Assembly (NCBI GenBank): GCA_050258035.1
Contig: JBLMYA010000042.1
Coordinates: 1-17,054 of the forward strand
Source: DATBLE01 sp050258035
GTDB lineage: Bacteria > Actinomycetota > Thermoleophilia > Gaiellales > Gaiellaceae
DNA: 17,054 nucleotides
Reading direction: 5' to 3'
The notes beneath the pieces were generated by a model. The model worked only from the letters and a program-made list of their open reading frames with translations. It did not search any database and was not told the DNA's origin. The translations under genes were made by a program, and so were the position numbers. Of this stretch, positions 5,791-12,711 are shown piece by piece (positions within the stretch are counted from its first letter, which is position 1; the number at the start of each line of letters is the position of its first letter).

Positions 5791-6424
5791 CCCCGGCCGG
5801 CACGCCGACCGGCGAGCGGCGCAGTAGCCAGAACCCGCCTTCGAGGGCCGGGCCGATCGTCAGGGCGAAGACGACGGTGCCGATCCCGACCGTGCCGCCG
5901 AGCGCGAACCCGGCGGCGAGCGCGAGCAACTCGATCGCCGCGCGGACAACACCCAGCCGCACGTGGGTGCGCGCGCCGACGACGACCATCAGCGAGTCCC
6001 GCGGGCCGGCGCCCATCCACGCGCCGAGGTACAGCGCCGACGCGATCCCGTAGATCGGCATCGCGACCACGAGCAACGCGATCCGGACACCGAGCGGGTC
6101 GTCGGCGAGGCGTTCGACGGCGCCGATCGCGGTCAGGCTCTGGACGAACGCCCCAACGAGCAGCGAGTTCGCGACCGTGGCCACGCCGATCGTCGCGCCC
6201 AGCGACCAGGCGACCGCGAGCACGACCAGCCCGACGACGATGTTGGCGGCGCCGAACGAGAGCGGCGTGTGCTCCGCGATGCCCTGGTGGAGCACGTCCC
6301 ACGGGGACAACCCAAGCCCCGACTCGAGCTGGCAGACGATCCCGACCGCGAAGAGGAAGAGCCCGACGACGAGCGCGACCGACCGCGCGACCAGCCCGCC
6401 GCGCACGCGAGGAGGAACGTGCAT
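5756..6424 (-). CDS. YczE/YitT-like integral membrane protein
   Basis: 222 residues, ATG at 6424. About five membrane helices; the first (SVALVVGLFLFAVGIVCQLE) is followed by SGLGLSPWDVLHQGIAEHTP and SFGAANIVVG. This matches the YczE/YyaS family, whose N-terminal motif is xGxGLSPWDVLHQGLS. A further conserved loop, YLGAWMGAGPRDSLMVVVGA, occurs at about residues 131-150. Function of the family is unknown, with one Bacillus member needed for surfactin production. A -10 box TAGCGT lies 6 nt upstream of the start. The 3' end overlaps ppiB convergently, so transcripts will be complementary there. Confidence 0.85.
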   Translation of the reverse strand: MHVPPRVRGGLVARSVALVVGLFLFAVGIVCQLESGLGLSPWDVLHQGIAEHTPLSFGAANIVVGLVVLAVAWSLGATIGVATVANSLLVGAFVQSLTAIGAVERLADDPLGVRIALLVVAMPIYGIASALYLGAWMGAGPRDSLMVVVGARTHVRLGVVRAAIELLALAAGFALGGTVGIGTVVFALTIGPALEGGFWLLRRSPVGVPAGVSPIPAPLAGS

Positions 6425-6430
6425 CGGCCT

Positions 6431-6436
6431 ACGCTA
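6431..6436 (-). promoter_or_regulatory. -10 box of the YczE-like gene (leaderless)
   Basis: On the minus strand TAGCGT precedes the ATG by 6 nt. The 9-mer around it (6429-6437) is an exact inverted copy of 6552-6560, the ctaG promoter region. Confidence 0.5.
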
Positions 6437-6475
6437 GTGGTTGGACGGGCCGGCTCGTCCCGTCGCGTCGGCCAG

Positions 6476-6546
6476 AGCGCCCGACCGGGGTCGAACCGGT
6501 GATTAGAGCTTGGAAGGCTCTCGTGTTACCGCTACACCACGGGCGC
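6476..6546 (-). tRNA. tRNA-Gly(TCC)
   Basis: A 71-nt cloverleaf: acceptor GCGCCCG/CGGGCGC, D-arm GTGT/ACAC, anticodon stem AGAGC/GCTCT with loop CTTCCAA (anticodon TCC), T-arm ACCGG TTCGACC CCGGT, discriminator T as expected for tRNA-Gly, no encoded CCA. Confidence 0.95.
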
Positions 6547-6553
6547 GCACGAC

Positions 6554-6560
6554 TAGCGTA
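6554..6560. promoter_or_regulatory. Overlapping divergent -10 boxes for ctaG and tRNA-Gly
   Basis: TAGCGTA: read on plus, TAGCGT (6554-6559) lies 7 nt before the ctaG GTG; read on minus, TACGCT (6560-6555) lies 8 nt before the tRNA-Gly 5' end. The two -10 boxes share five bases, so the promoters should exclude each other. Confidence 0.5.
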
Positions 6561-6566
6561 CCGCCG

Positions 6567-7343
6567 GTGGATCCGTACCGCTGGTCGTGGGACGCCGACG
6601 CGCTGGTCGTCATCCCGGGAATGGCCGCCGCGTACGCGATCGCGCTGACGCGCTTCCCCGCTCCCCGCTGGCGGATTGTCTGCTTCGGATCGGGCTGCGC
6701 GCTCATGCTCGCGGTCCAGATCACGCCGCTCGACACGCTCGCCCTCCACTACCTGCTCGTCATGCACCTGCTGCAGAACGTCGTCCTCGCCGAGTGGGGC
6801 CCACTGCTCGTCGTGATCGGGCTCACCCCCGCGATGGCGGGCGAGCTCGAGCGGATCCCCGGCGCCCGGATCCTGACGCACCCGCTCGTCGCGCTGCCCC
6901 TCTGGCTCGGTGCCTACTACGCCTGGCACCTGCCCTGGGCATACGACGCGGCGCTCCGGCACCAGTGGACGATCCTGCATCTGGAGCACGCGACCTATTT
7001 CTTCGCCGGGTGCTTGCTCTGGTGGCCCGTCGTGCAGGGCCGCCGCTCGAACGGGGAGAAGGCGGTCTACCTCTTCGCCGCGTTCGTGGCCGGGAGCCCG
7101 CTCGGCCTCCTGTTGGCGCTCCTCCCCCACCCCGTCTACCACTTCTACGACCACGTCCCGCGCCTCTGGGGCCTCTCACCGCTCACCGACCAGCAGATCG
7201 CCGGCGTGACGATGGCCTCGGAGCAGGCAATCGTGCTCTTCGCCGCGCTCGCGTTCGTTCTCCTCCGGTTCCTCGACGAGGAGAGCAGGGCAGACACCTA
7301 CCGCACGCCGACCGTCAGGAGAGACAGTCCTCGATCGCCCTGA
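6567..7343 (+). CDS. ctaG: CtaG-family cytochrome c oxidase assembly protein
   Basis: 258 residues from GTG at 6567; an earlier in-frame ATG at 6510 lies inside the tRNA. About seven membrane helices. Family landmarks: a first membrane segment after a short Trp-rich head (DPYRWSWDADALVV), TPLDTLALHYLLVMHLLQNV (His-containing helix), PLLVVIGLTP, YYAWHLPWAYDAALRH and HLEHATYFFAGCLLWWPVV. These are the Caa3-type CtaG motifs with the conserved histidines thought to help copper delivery to oxidase subunits in the membrane. No oxidase subunit is nearby, so it acts in trans to genes elsewhere. Its 3' end overlaps the convergent lipoprotein gene by 29 nt. Confidence 0.9.
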   Translation: MDPYRWSWDADALVVIPGMAAAYAIALTRFPAPRWRIVCFGSGCALMLAVQITPLDTLALHYLLVMHLLQNVVLAEWGPLLVVIGLTPAMAGELERIPGARILTHPLVALPLWLGAYYAWHLPWAYDAALRHQWTILHLEHATYFFAGCLLWWPVVQGRRSNGEKAVYLFAAFVAGSPLGLLLALLPHPVYHFYDHVPRLWGLSPLTDQQIAGVTMASEQAIVLFAALAFVLLRFLDEESRADTYRTPTVRRDSPRSP

Positions 7344-7704
7344 CGTGCTGGTCGAGCGGGTGGATCGCCCAGAGGACCACCGCATTCCGGTTCGCGTGCA
7401 GCACGTCGAGGAGGCCGATGTTCTTGCCGCGGAAGCGCTCGTACGCGCGCACCACCCGTTCGGCGCCGTTCCGGTCGTTTCCGAACGAGACGATCGCCGT
7501 GTTCGTCCCGAAATGGACGGCGAACGAGCCGCCCTCCGCCGCCGAGGCCACGAGATCCGACGCGGGCACGTCGGTCACAACACGCCCGTGCTGGACGAGG
7601 CAGGCCCGCGTCTTGGCGGCCGAGTACGTCTTCGTGCCTCCGCCGCATCCCGCGACGGCGAGGCCGAGGAGGACCAGGGGCAGGACGAAGCGCAGCGGGG
7701 GCAT
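7315..7704 (-). CDS. Small putative lipoprotein
   Basis: 129 residues from ATG at 7704; upstream in-frame sequence is Arg-rich and unlikely. The N-terminus MPPLRFVLPLVLLGLAVAGC is a lipoprotein signal with lipobox LAVAGC and lipidated Cys20. The mature part has a mixed alpha/beta appearance (ASAAEGGSFAVHFGTNTAIV; NGAERVVRAYERF) and four cysteines in total. I recognise no family. A GAGAAT -10-like box lies 6 nt upstream of the start. Its 3' end overlaps ctaG convergently; no operon partner is visible. The 254-bp gap upstream (7705-7958) holds nothing else I can support. Confidence 0.65.
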   Translation of the reverse strand: MPPLRFVLPLVLLGLAVAGCGGGTKTYSAAKTRACLVQHGRVVTDVPASDLVASAAEGGSFAVHFGTNTAIVSFGNDRNGAERVVRAYERFRGKNIGLLDVLHANRNAVVLWAIHPLDQHVRAIEDCLS

Positions 7705-7958
7705 CGGGCGATTCTCGCACGCGGGCGTGACCGCGCTACGCCTCCTTCGGCCGTGTCGCAATTTGCGAGAAGTTCTGTGGCGGGGGCCCTTGCCCGAGGA
7801 GGTCAGCCGTCATACAGTGCAGATGCGCCGAGCACGGGGCGCGAGTAGGTCGAAGCCGAGCCGAGCAGCAGGTACGCGCAAGCGGAAGGTTGGTCGGGCC
7901 GGTGGACGAAAGCGACACCCGGCTCGGCGAATTCTTGGTCCAGGGATGCTGTCGGCCC

Positions 7959-8858
7959 TCAGGCCTCGAGCGCGCTCCGGAGGAAGAACAGGAGGTTCGC
8001 CGGGCGCTCGGCCAGCCGCCGCATCAGATACGGGTACCAGTCGGGGCCGAAGGGCGTCGCGACCAGGACTCGCCGGCCCTGCCGGACCAGCTCGAGCTGG
8101 AGCTGGGACCCGACCCCGTAGAGCATCTGCAGCTCGAGCCGGTCGGAGCCCGCACCGAGCGCCAGCGCCTTCTCGATCCGACGCTCGTCGTGCGTCGCGA
8201 CCGCCGTGAACGAAGCCTCCGCCACGCAACGCTCGACCAGCCGATCGAAGGCCGCGTCCACGTCGGCCTTCTTCGGGTACGCGATGGACGCTGCCTCCTT
8301 GTAGGCGCCCTTGACGATCCGAAGGTTCGGCCGCAGTGGAAGCAGCGCGTCCAGATCGCCGGGTGTGCGGTACAGGTAGGCCTGGAGGACGGTGCCGACG
8401 TTGTCGTGACCCGCCTCGCGAAGGCGCGCGTAGATGCGAAGCGTCGCGTCGACGAGAGCCGAGTCCTCCATGTCGATGCGGACGAAGTTCCCGTGGCGGG
8501 CGGCCTCGACGACGAGCCGCTCGATGTTCGCGTAGACGAGCTCCTCGTCGAGCACGGCGCCGAGGTGGGACGGCTTGACAGAGATGTTCGTCTGGAGCTT
8601 CTCCGCCGCTATGCGCCGGAGCACCTCCTCGTACGTCGCGGTGACACTCGCGGCCGCCGCCCGGTCGGCCACATGCTCCCCGAGCAGCGTCGTGTTCGTC
8701 AGGAGCCCCTGCTCGTTCAGGCCGCGCAGCGTGACCACGACCTGGTCGAGGGTCTCGCCGCCGACGAAGCGGGCGGCACCGAGCCGCATCCCGTACCGGT
8801 CCACGAAGCGGCGAAGCCGTGGGCTGTCCGCGGCAGCCAGGATCAGGCTGCGGAACAT
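7959..8858 (-). CDS. putB: Proline dehydrogenase (monofunctional, FAD-dependent)
   Basis: 299 residues, the normal size of stand-alone bacterial PRODH with no P5C-dehydrogenase domain. It oxidises L-proline to pyrroline-5-carboxylate, passing electrons to FAD and then the quinone pool. Landmarks: NISVKPSHLG (Lys95), VRIDMEDS (Asp129), LQAYLYRT (Gln159, Tyr161), KGAYKE (183-188), ATHDER (221-226), LQMLYGVG (243-250) and YLMRRLAERPAN (277-288) carrying the Arg pair that binds the substrate carboxylate. It starts one nucleotide after the stop of the DHDPS-family gene, so translation is probably coupled. Hydroxyproline is a possible alternative substrate given that neighbour. Confidence 0.93.
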   Translation of the reverse strand: MFRSLILAAADSPRLRRFVDRYGMRLGAARFVGGETLDQVVVTLRGLNEQGLLTNTTLLGEHVADRAAAASVTATYEEVLRRIAAEKLQTNISVKPSHLGAVLDEELVYANIERLVVEAARHGNFVRIDMEDSALVDATLRIYARLREAGHDNVGTVLQAYLYRTPGDLDALLPLRPNLRIVKGAYKEAASIAYPKKADVDAAFDRLVERCVAEASFTAVATHDERRIEKALALGAGSDRLELQMLYGVGSQLQLELVRQGRRVLVATPFGPDWYPYLMRRLAERPANLLFFLRSALEA

Positions 8859-8859
8859 C

Positions 8860-9708
8860 TCAGACTGCCTGGAGGATGGGGTCGAGCACGGCGTCGAACT
8901 CGGCCCGCTCTCCTGCGGTGAGCGCTCGGAGGGGCGGGCGCACGTCCTCCCCGATCGCCACGCCCCGCCGGACGAGGACGTGCTTGAGTGCCGCGTGACG
9001 GGGGAAGCGGTCGACCTCCCCCCGCAACGAGCCCGGGTTCACATCCTCGCCGCGAACGGCGGCGGCAACGATCTCCGGGAAGGCGGAGGCGAGCGCCGAC
9101 ACCGCCCCGACCGCGCCTGCCTCCATTCCGGGCCGGACGAGACCCTCGTACCCCACGAACACGTCGAGACCGAGTTCGAGGTAGGGGTCGAGCTGCTCCA
9201 GGGTCCGGTCGGACACCTTCATCCCGGCGAGGTTCGACGCCCGTTCTCGCAGGCGTGCGACGACGGCCGGCGGAATCGCGTACCCACTCGTGATCGCGAA
9301 CTCGTAAACGTAGAAGGGCAGGGGCGCACAGGCGGTCGCCGCCGCGGCGAAATGCTCGAGCTGCGACGCCTCGTCGAGCGCGAAGTACGGCGGCGCGATC
9401 ACCGCGACCGCGTCGGCACCGATCTCGGCTGCGTGCCGGGCGAGCGAGACGGTGTCGGCCGTCGACTGGGCGCCGGCATGGACGGCGACCTGGAGCCGCC
9501 CGGCCGATGCTTCGACGAACAGCTCAGCCGCCCGCCTGCGCTCGGGAACGGAGAGCAGGATTCCCTCCCCGTTCGTGCCGAGCGCGAGCAAGCCGTTCAG
9601 ACCGCCGGCGGCGAGGAAGTCGACGATCGAGCCGAACCCCGGCTCGTCGAGTGCGGCGCCGCCGTCCCCGAGCGGGGTGACCGAGGCTGCGAGCGCTCCC
9701 TTCAGCAC
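8860..9708 (-). CDS. Dihydrodipicolinate synthase/N-acetylneuraminate lyase family protein
   Basis: 282 residues from GTG at 9708; earlier in-frame codons fall in the carboxypeptidase gene and lack family similarity. TIM-barrel class I aldolase family with Schiff-base lysine in LAGMKVSD (Lys164), catalytic tyrosine in PFYVYEFA (Tyr135) and substrate loop LALGTNGEG (44-48). The loop has GTNGE rather than the GTTGE of true DapA, and a YEFA rather than YNVP motif, which argues against a lysine-pathway DapA. The tight link to proline dehydrogenase suggests 4-hydroxy-2-oxoglutarate aldolase or a hydroxyproline-pathway deaminase, but this is inference. A -10 box TAGAGT (9716-9721) lies 7 nt upstream. 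Confidence 0.85.
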   Translation of the reverse strand: MLKGALAASVTPLGDGGAALDEPGFGSIVDFLAAGGLNGLLALGTNGEGILLSVPERRRAAELFVEASAGRLQVAVHAGAQSTADTVSLARHAAEIGADAVAVIAPPYFALDEASQLEHFAAAATACAPLPFYVYEFAITSGYAIPPAVVARLRERASNLAGMKVSDRTLEQLDPYLELGLDVFVGYEGLVRPGMEAGAVGAVSALASAFPEIVAAAVRGEDVNPGSLRGEVDRFPRHAALKHVLVRRGVAIGEDVRPPLRALTAGERAEFDAVLDPILQAV

Positions 9709-9715
9709 GCGCGCG

Positions 9716-9721
9716 ACTCTA
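9716..9721 (-). promoter_or_regulatory. -10 box of the DHDPS-family/PRODH operon
   Basis: TAGAGT on the minus strand, 7 nt before the GTG start. Its first three bases are the TAG stop codon of the upstream carboxypeptidase gene (9719-9721), so promoter and stop codon are superimposed. Confidence 0.5.
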
Positions 9722-10333
9722 TCGGCCGTCGACGGAGAAGTGCTGGTAATCCTTGACCGACCCGCTCCAAACCCCGCCCCAGCCCCAGCCGACCGACCGG
9801 AAGGCATCCACCAGCGCGCCGCCCTCGTACGCCGTGCCCCGTTGGTGCCGAGAGCGGTCGAGGTAGGCCGTGCTCGCGCGGTGCGAGCTCGTCCCGCCGC
9901 TCACGTACGGGTTCTCGATCGGATTGACGTCGATCGCCCGCCCGTAGGCGTGGTTGGACCAGCGCGTCGCCCCTGTCGCCGGACGGCAGTTGAACGCCGA
10001 CGTGTTGTCGGCCTCGATCGACCGGAAGTCGTCCCCGCCGTAGCGGTCGACAGGTTCCATCCGTCGGATCGGGAACCGCGCCGAATAGAGCTTCCGAAAG
10101 ACCGTGACGAGCGCGGGCGCGGCGTCGCGGTTCGCGATCAGCCTCCCCGTGTGGTCCCGGCCGTCGAACCCTCGGTACGTGAGCGTGATCAGCCGCAGGT
10201 CGGAGAGGGCGACCGGACAGCCGCGATGCCAGGAGGCGCCGATCATCTGGGCGCGCATCGGCGGCGGGATCGGCTGGATGCGGGCCCGGTATCCGGTCGA
10301 GAGCAGAGCGACGGCGAACGCGGCGAGGAGCAA
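9719..10333 (-). CDS. M15-family D-alanyl-D-alanine carboxypeptidase/endopeptidase (VanY-like fold)
   Basis: 204 residues from TTG at 10333, the only start that keeps the hydrophobic leader (LLLAAFAVALLSTG) without reading into tRNA-Pro. It is an exported zinc peptidase of the peptidase M15 'type 4' group, acting on peptidoglycan stem peptides outside the membrane. Zinc ligands: His128 and Asp135 in NHAYGRAIDVNPIENPY, His198 in KDYQHFS. Also typical are GGDDFRSIEADNTSAFNCRP (99-118) and GWGWGG. The start is 5 nt after the tRNA-Pro 3' end, so the gene is probably transcribed with the tRNA or from inside it. The leader is short and the start codon rare, so an alternative start at Met26 cannot be excluded. 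Confidence 0.8.
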   Translation of the reverse strand: MLLAAFAVALLSTGYRARIQPIPPPMRAQMIGASWHRGCPVALSDLRLITLTYRGFDGRDHTGRLIANRDAAPALVTVFRKLYSARFPIRRMEPVDRYGGDDFRSIEADNTSAFNCRPATGATRWSNHAYGRAIDVNPIENPYVSGGTSSHRASTAYLDRSRHQRGTAYEGGALVDAFRSVGWGWGGVWSGSVKDYQHFSVDGR

Positions 10334-10337
10334 CGAG

Positions 10338-10411
10338 TCGGGACGGGCAGACTCGAACTGCCGGCCTCTTGCTCCCAAAGCAAGCGCTCTACCAGGCTGA
10401 GCTACGTCCCG
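10338..10411 (-). tRNA. tRNA-Pro(TGG)
   Basis: A 74-nt cloverleaf: acceptor CGGGACG/CGTCCCG, D-arm GCTC/GAGC, anticodon stem CTTGC/GCAAG with loop TTTGGGA (anticodon TGG), T-arm GGCAG TTCGAGT CTGCC, discriminator A, no encoded CCA. The first acceptor base C is typical of tRNA-Pro. Confidence 0.94.
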
Positions 10412-10447
10412 CTCCGATCAAGTGTAGGCGGATAACGTGCCGACTCC

Positions 10448-11398
10448 GTGACGGACGTCGCCTACATCCGGGCCGAGAGCATCGTGCGGGAGCGGCAGCC
10501 GGCGGTCGGGTACACGATGGCGCTCGGCGCCGGGACCCTGTTCGCGATCAACGGCACCGTCTCGAAGGTGATCCTCGAGTCGGGGATGTCCTCTCTCCGC
10601 CTCACCCAGGTACGGTCGACCGGGGCCCTGATCGGCCTGGCCCTGATCATCCTCGCGACCCGCCCGCGCGACCTGCGGACGAATCGGCGCGAACTCGTCT
10701 TCCTCGCCGTCTTCGGCGTCTTCGGCGTCGCTCTCGTCCAGCTCTTCTACTTCCTCGCGATCCACCGGCTGGAGATCGGCGTGTCGCTCCTGATCCAGTA
10801 CCTGGGCCCGCTCCTCGTCGCACTGTTCGCGTTCTTCGTCCTGAAGGAGCACGTCCGGACACGGCTCTGGATCGCGCTCGCACTCGCGCTCGGTGGGCTG
10901 ACCCTCGTCGTCGACCTGTGGCACGGGATCTCCCTCGACGGCCCGGGAGTGCTCTTCGCCCTGTGCTCCGCGGTGACGTTCGCGGGCTACATGCTGCTCG
11001 CCGAAAGAGCGGTGGGGCGGCGCGACCCGATCTCGCTGCTGTGCTTCGGCTTTCTCTTCGCGACGATCTTCTGGGCGATCGCCCAGCCCTGGTGGAGCTT
11101 TCCCTTCGATCTGCCCGGACGATCGGTCTCGCTCCTCGGACGGCTGTCGGACGTGCACCTGCCGATCTGGCTGCTGATGGCCTGGATGATCCTGCTCGGG
11201 ACGATCGTCCCGTTCTTCCTGATCGTCGGCTCGATGCGGCACATCACAGCCACGCGTGCGGGGATCGTGGCGATGATCGAGCCGGTGGTCGCCAGCATCG
11301 TCGCCTACGCCTGGCTGGGCGAGACCCTGAGCGGAACGACGCTGATCGGCGGTGCCGTCGTCCTCTGCGCGATCATGCTCGCCCAGACGGCCCGCTGA
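10448..11398 (+). CDS. EamA/DMT-superfamily transporter
   Basis: 316 residues, GTG start with TAACGT 9 nt upstream. Ten predicted membrane helices in two EamA repeats. The first repeat runs from YTMALGAGTLFAINGTVSKV to LGGLTLVVDLW; its family marks include QLFYFLAIHRLEIGVSLLIQ and YLGPLLVALFAFFVLKE. The second runs from GVLFALCSAVTFAGYMLLAE to the C-terminus, with RAGIVAMIEPVVASIVAYAW and LGETLSGTTLIGGAVV. Members export amino acids and other small metabolites across the cytoplasmic membrane; the substrate here is not evident. It is divergent from tRNA-Pro with 36 bp between them. Confidence 0.92.
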   Translation: MTDVAYIRAESIVRERQPAVGYTMALGAGTLFAINGTVSKVILESGMSSLRLTQVRSTGALIGLALIILATRPRDLRTNRRELVFLAVFGVFGVALVQLFYFLAIHRLEIGVSLLIQYLGPLLVALFAFFVLKEHVRTRLWIALALALGGLTLVVDLWHGISLDGPGVLFALCSAVTFAGYMLLAERAVGRRDPISLLCFGFLFATIFWAIAQPWWSFPFDLPGRSVSLLGRLSDVHLPIWLLMAWMILLGTIVPFFLIVGSMRHITATRAGIVAMIEPVVASIVAYAWLGETLSGTTLIGGAVVLCAIMLAQTAR

Positions 11399-11399
11399 C

Positions 11400-11600
11400 C
11401 GGCCGAAGAACGGCCGCGCCCGGCTACCCGGCCCGCAAAGATGGGCCGAACGGCCTATTGGCTCAGGCGGGGGCTAGGAATACGCTGGTTGTACTGGGCG
11501 ATGCGAACTGCGGTACGGCCTCCGGCCGTTCATCCACCGCGGGGAGCACTCGGAGAAGCCCGCTGCGCCGACCCCCCCGAGCAGCGGGCTTCTCCACTTC
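11400..11600 (+). ncRNA. Candidate structured RNA or structured 3' UTR
   Basis: A non-coding stretch between the EamA gene and ispH with several successive short hairpins: GGCCG/CGGCC just after the EamA stop, GGCCC/GGGCC near 11429-11446, and the 15-bp hairpin at 11552-11595. No protein-like frame is visible. It could be a 3' UTR with a terminator or a small RNA. No Rfam family is recognised with confidence. Confidence 0.25.
11552..11595. terminator. Perfect 15-bp stem hairpin
   Basis: Positions 11552-11566 and 11581-11595 are exact reverse complements (arm GGAGAAGCCCGCTGC) around a 14-nt C-rich loop. No T-run follows, as is common for high-GC terminators. It ends about 100 bp before ispH and about 150 bp after the EamA gene. 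Confidence 0.6.
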
Positions 11601-11677
11601 TACGAGCGGGCTCGTGCATGCCTGTCTCCCGTTCGGCCGTGGTTCGGTTGGACACCCGGGTGTCCCGCGGGGCGGGC

Positions 11678-11683
11678 TACCAT
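11678..11683 (+). promoter_or_regulatory. -10 box of ispH
   Basis: TACCAT, 8 nt before the ispH GTG; no Shine-Dalgarno sequence between, consistent with a leaderless transcript. Confidence 0.5.
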
Positions 11684-11691
11684 CAATCTCC

Positions 11692-12636
11692 GTGGTTGCG
11701 CGGCTGCTCCTTGCCTCGCCCCGCGGCTACTGCGCGGGAGTCGAGCGAGCCGTCGAGACCGTGGAGCGAGCCCTGGAATTGCACGGTGCGCCGGTCTACG
11801 TCCGCCGTCAGATCGTCCACAACACACATGTCGTCCGGGAGCTCGAGCAACGCGGGGCTGTGTTCGTCGACAGCGAGGACGACGTGCCGGCGGGATCGCT
11901 GCTCGTCCTCTCGGCCCACGGTGTCTCGCCGATCGTGCACGAGCGGGCGGCGAAGCGACGGTTGAGGACGATCGACGCGGTCTGCCCGCTCGTCACCCGT
12001 GTCCATGCGGCGGTCCGGCGGTATGCCTCCGCCGGATACACGGTCCTGCTCGTCGGCCACGCCGACCACGACGAGGTCGTCGGTACCCGCGGAGAGGCGC
12101 CCGAGCGCACGATCGTCGTCGAGACCGTGGTCGACGCCGAACGGGTGCGGATAGCCGACCCGACCCGGGTGGCATACGCCACGCAGACCACGCTGTCGGT
12201 CGACGAAACGGCCGAGATCGTCGGTGTGCTGCGCCGCCGCTTCCCCGAGATCGCCGGGCCGGACGAGGGGGACATCTGCTACGCGACCACGAACCGGCAG
12301 CAGGCGGTGAAGCAACTCGCGGCCGACGTCGACGTCGTGCTCGTGATCGGCTCCAGGAACAGCTCCAACTCGAACCGCCTGGTCGAGACCGCACGCGCGG
12401 CCGGAGTCGAGGCGCACCTGATCGAGGACGAGACCACGATCGACGAGCGCTGGTTCACCGGCGCGGAGACCGCGGGGCTGACCGCCGGCGCGTCGGCGCC
12501 GGAGTACCTGGTCCGCCGGGTCTGCGACTGGTTCCGCGCCCGCGAGGTCGAGATCATCGGCGAGGAAGGGCCGCCCGCAGAAGACGTCGTCTTCCGGCTT
12601 CCCGCCCCGGTTCGCCGCATCGTTCCCGCCGCCTGA
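11692..12636 (+). CDS. ispH: 4-hydroxy-3-methylbut-2-enyl diphosphate reductase
   Basis: 314 residues from GTG at 11692, the expected length. It catalyses the last step of the MEP isoprenoid pathway, reducing HMBPP to IPP and DMAPP in the cytoplasm with an iron-sulfur cluster. The three cluster cysteines are Cys14 (SPRGYCAGVERAV), Cys98 (DAVCPLVTRVH) and Cys196 (DICYATTNRQQAV). Substrate residues include His43 (VHNTHVV), His76 (LSAHGVSP), GHADHDEVVGTRGE (122-135) and SRNSSNSNRL (221-230). The reading frame stays open far upstream (to 10369), but family similarity begins only at the GTG, preceded by its own -10 box. Confidence 0.96.
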   Translation: MVARLLLASPRGYCAGVERAVETVERALELHGAPVYVRRQIVHNTHVVRELEQRGAVFVDSEDDVPAGSLLVLSAHGVSPIVHERAAKRRLRTIDAVCPLVTRVHAAVRRYASAGYTVLLVGHADHDEVVGTRGEAPERTIVVETVVDAERVRIADPTRVAYATQTTLSVDETAEIVGVLRRRFPEIAGPDEGDICYATTNRQQAVKQLAADVDVVLVIGSRNSSNSNRLVETARAAGVEAHLIEDETTIDERWFTGAETAGLTAGASAPEYLVRRVCDWFRAREVEIIGEEGPPAEDVVFRLPAPVRRIVPAA

Positions 12637-12659
12637 GGACGAACCGTTGCACTCTCGTC

Positions 12660-12688
12660 GGGGGTCTGACCCCCTACACCAGTGCGCC
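12660..12688 (+). repeat. REP-like palindromic end, ispH side
   Basis: GGGGGTCTGACCCCC (12660-12674) is a 7-bp stem with a single central base, followed by TACACCAGTGCGCC. Its inverted partner is at 13315-13342. Confidence 0.7.
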
Positions 12689-12711
12689 GTTTGATCCACA
12701 GCGGCCTCCGG

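Noticed and set aside
4129..6053. Very long ORFs on both strands across the AI-2E-family and cyclophilin genes
   Set aside because: They are Arg/Asp- or Arg/Ala-rich shadows of genes with clear families in other frames.
7823..8209. Plus-strand ORF for a very basic, histone-tail-like protein behind TACAGT
   Set aside because: Most of it is antisense to the proline dehydrogenase gene, and the Arg/Ala/Gly composition is what the GC-rich complement gives; no Shine-Dalgarno or domain supports it.
11420..11475. Resemblance to a c-di-GMP-I riboswitch (a GCAAAG string inside a hairpin)
   Set aside because: The other conserved GEMM-I elements and the two-helix junction are not present, and ispH is not a typical target.
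10369..11691. Open frame running in front of ispH as a 755-residue fusion
   Set aside because: Its first 440 residues are the shifted frame of the EamA gene, rich in Arg and Pro and without any domain; IspH similarity begins at the GTG at 11692 behind its own -10 box.
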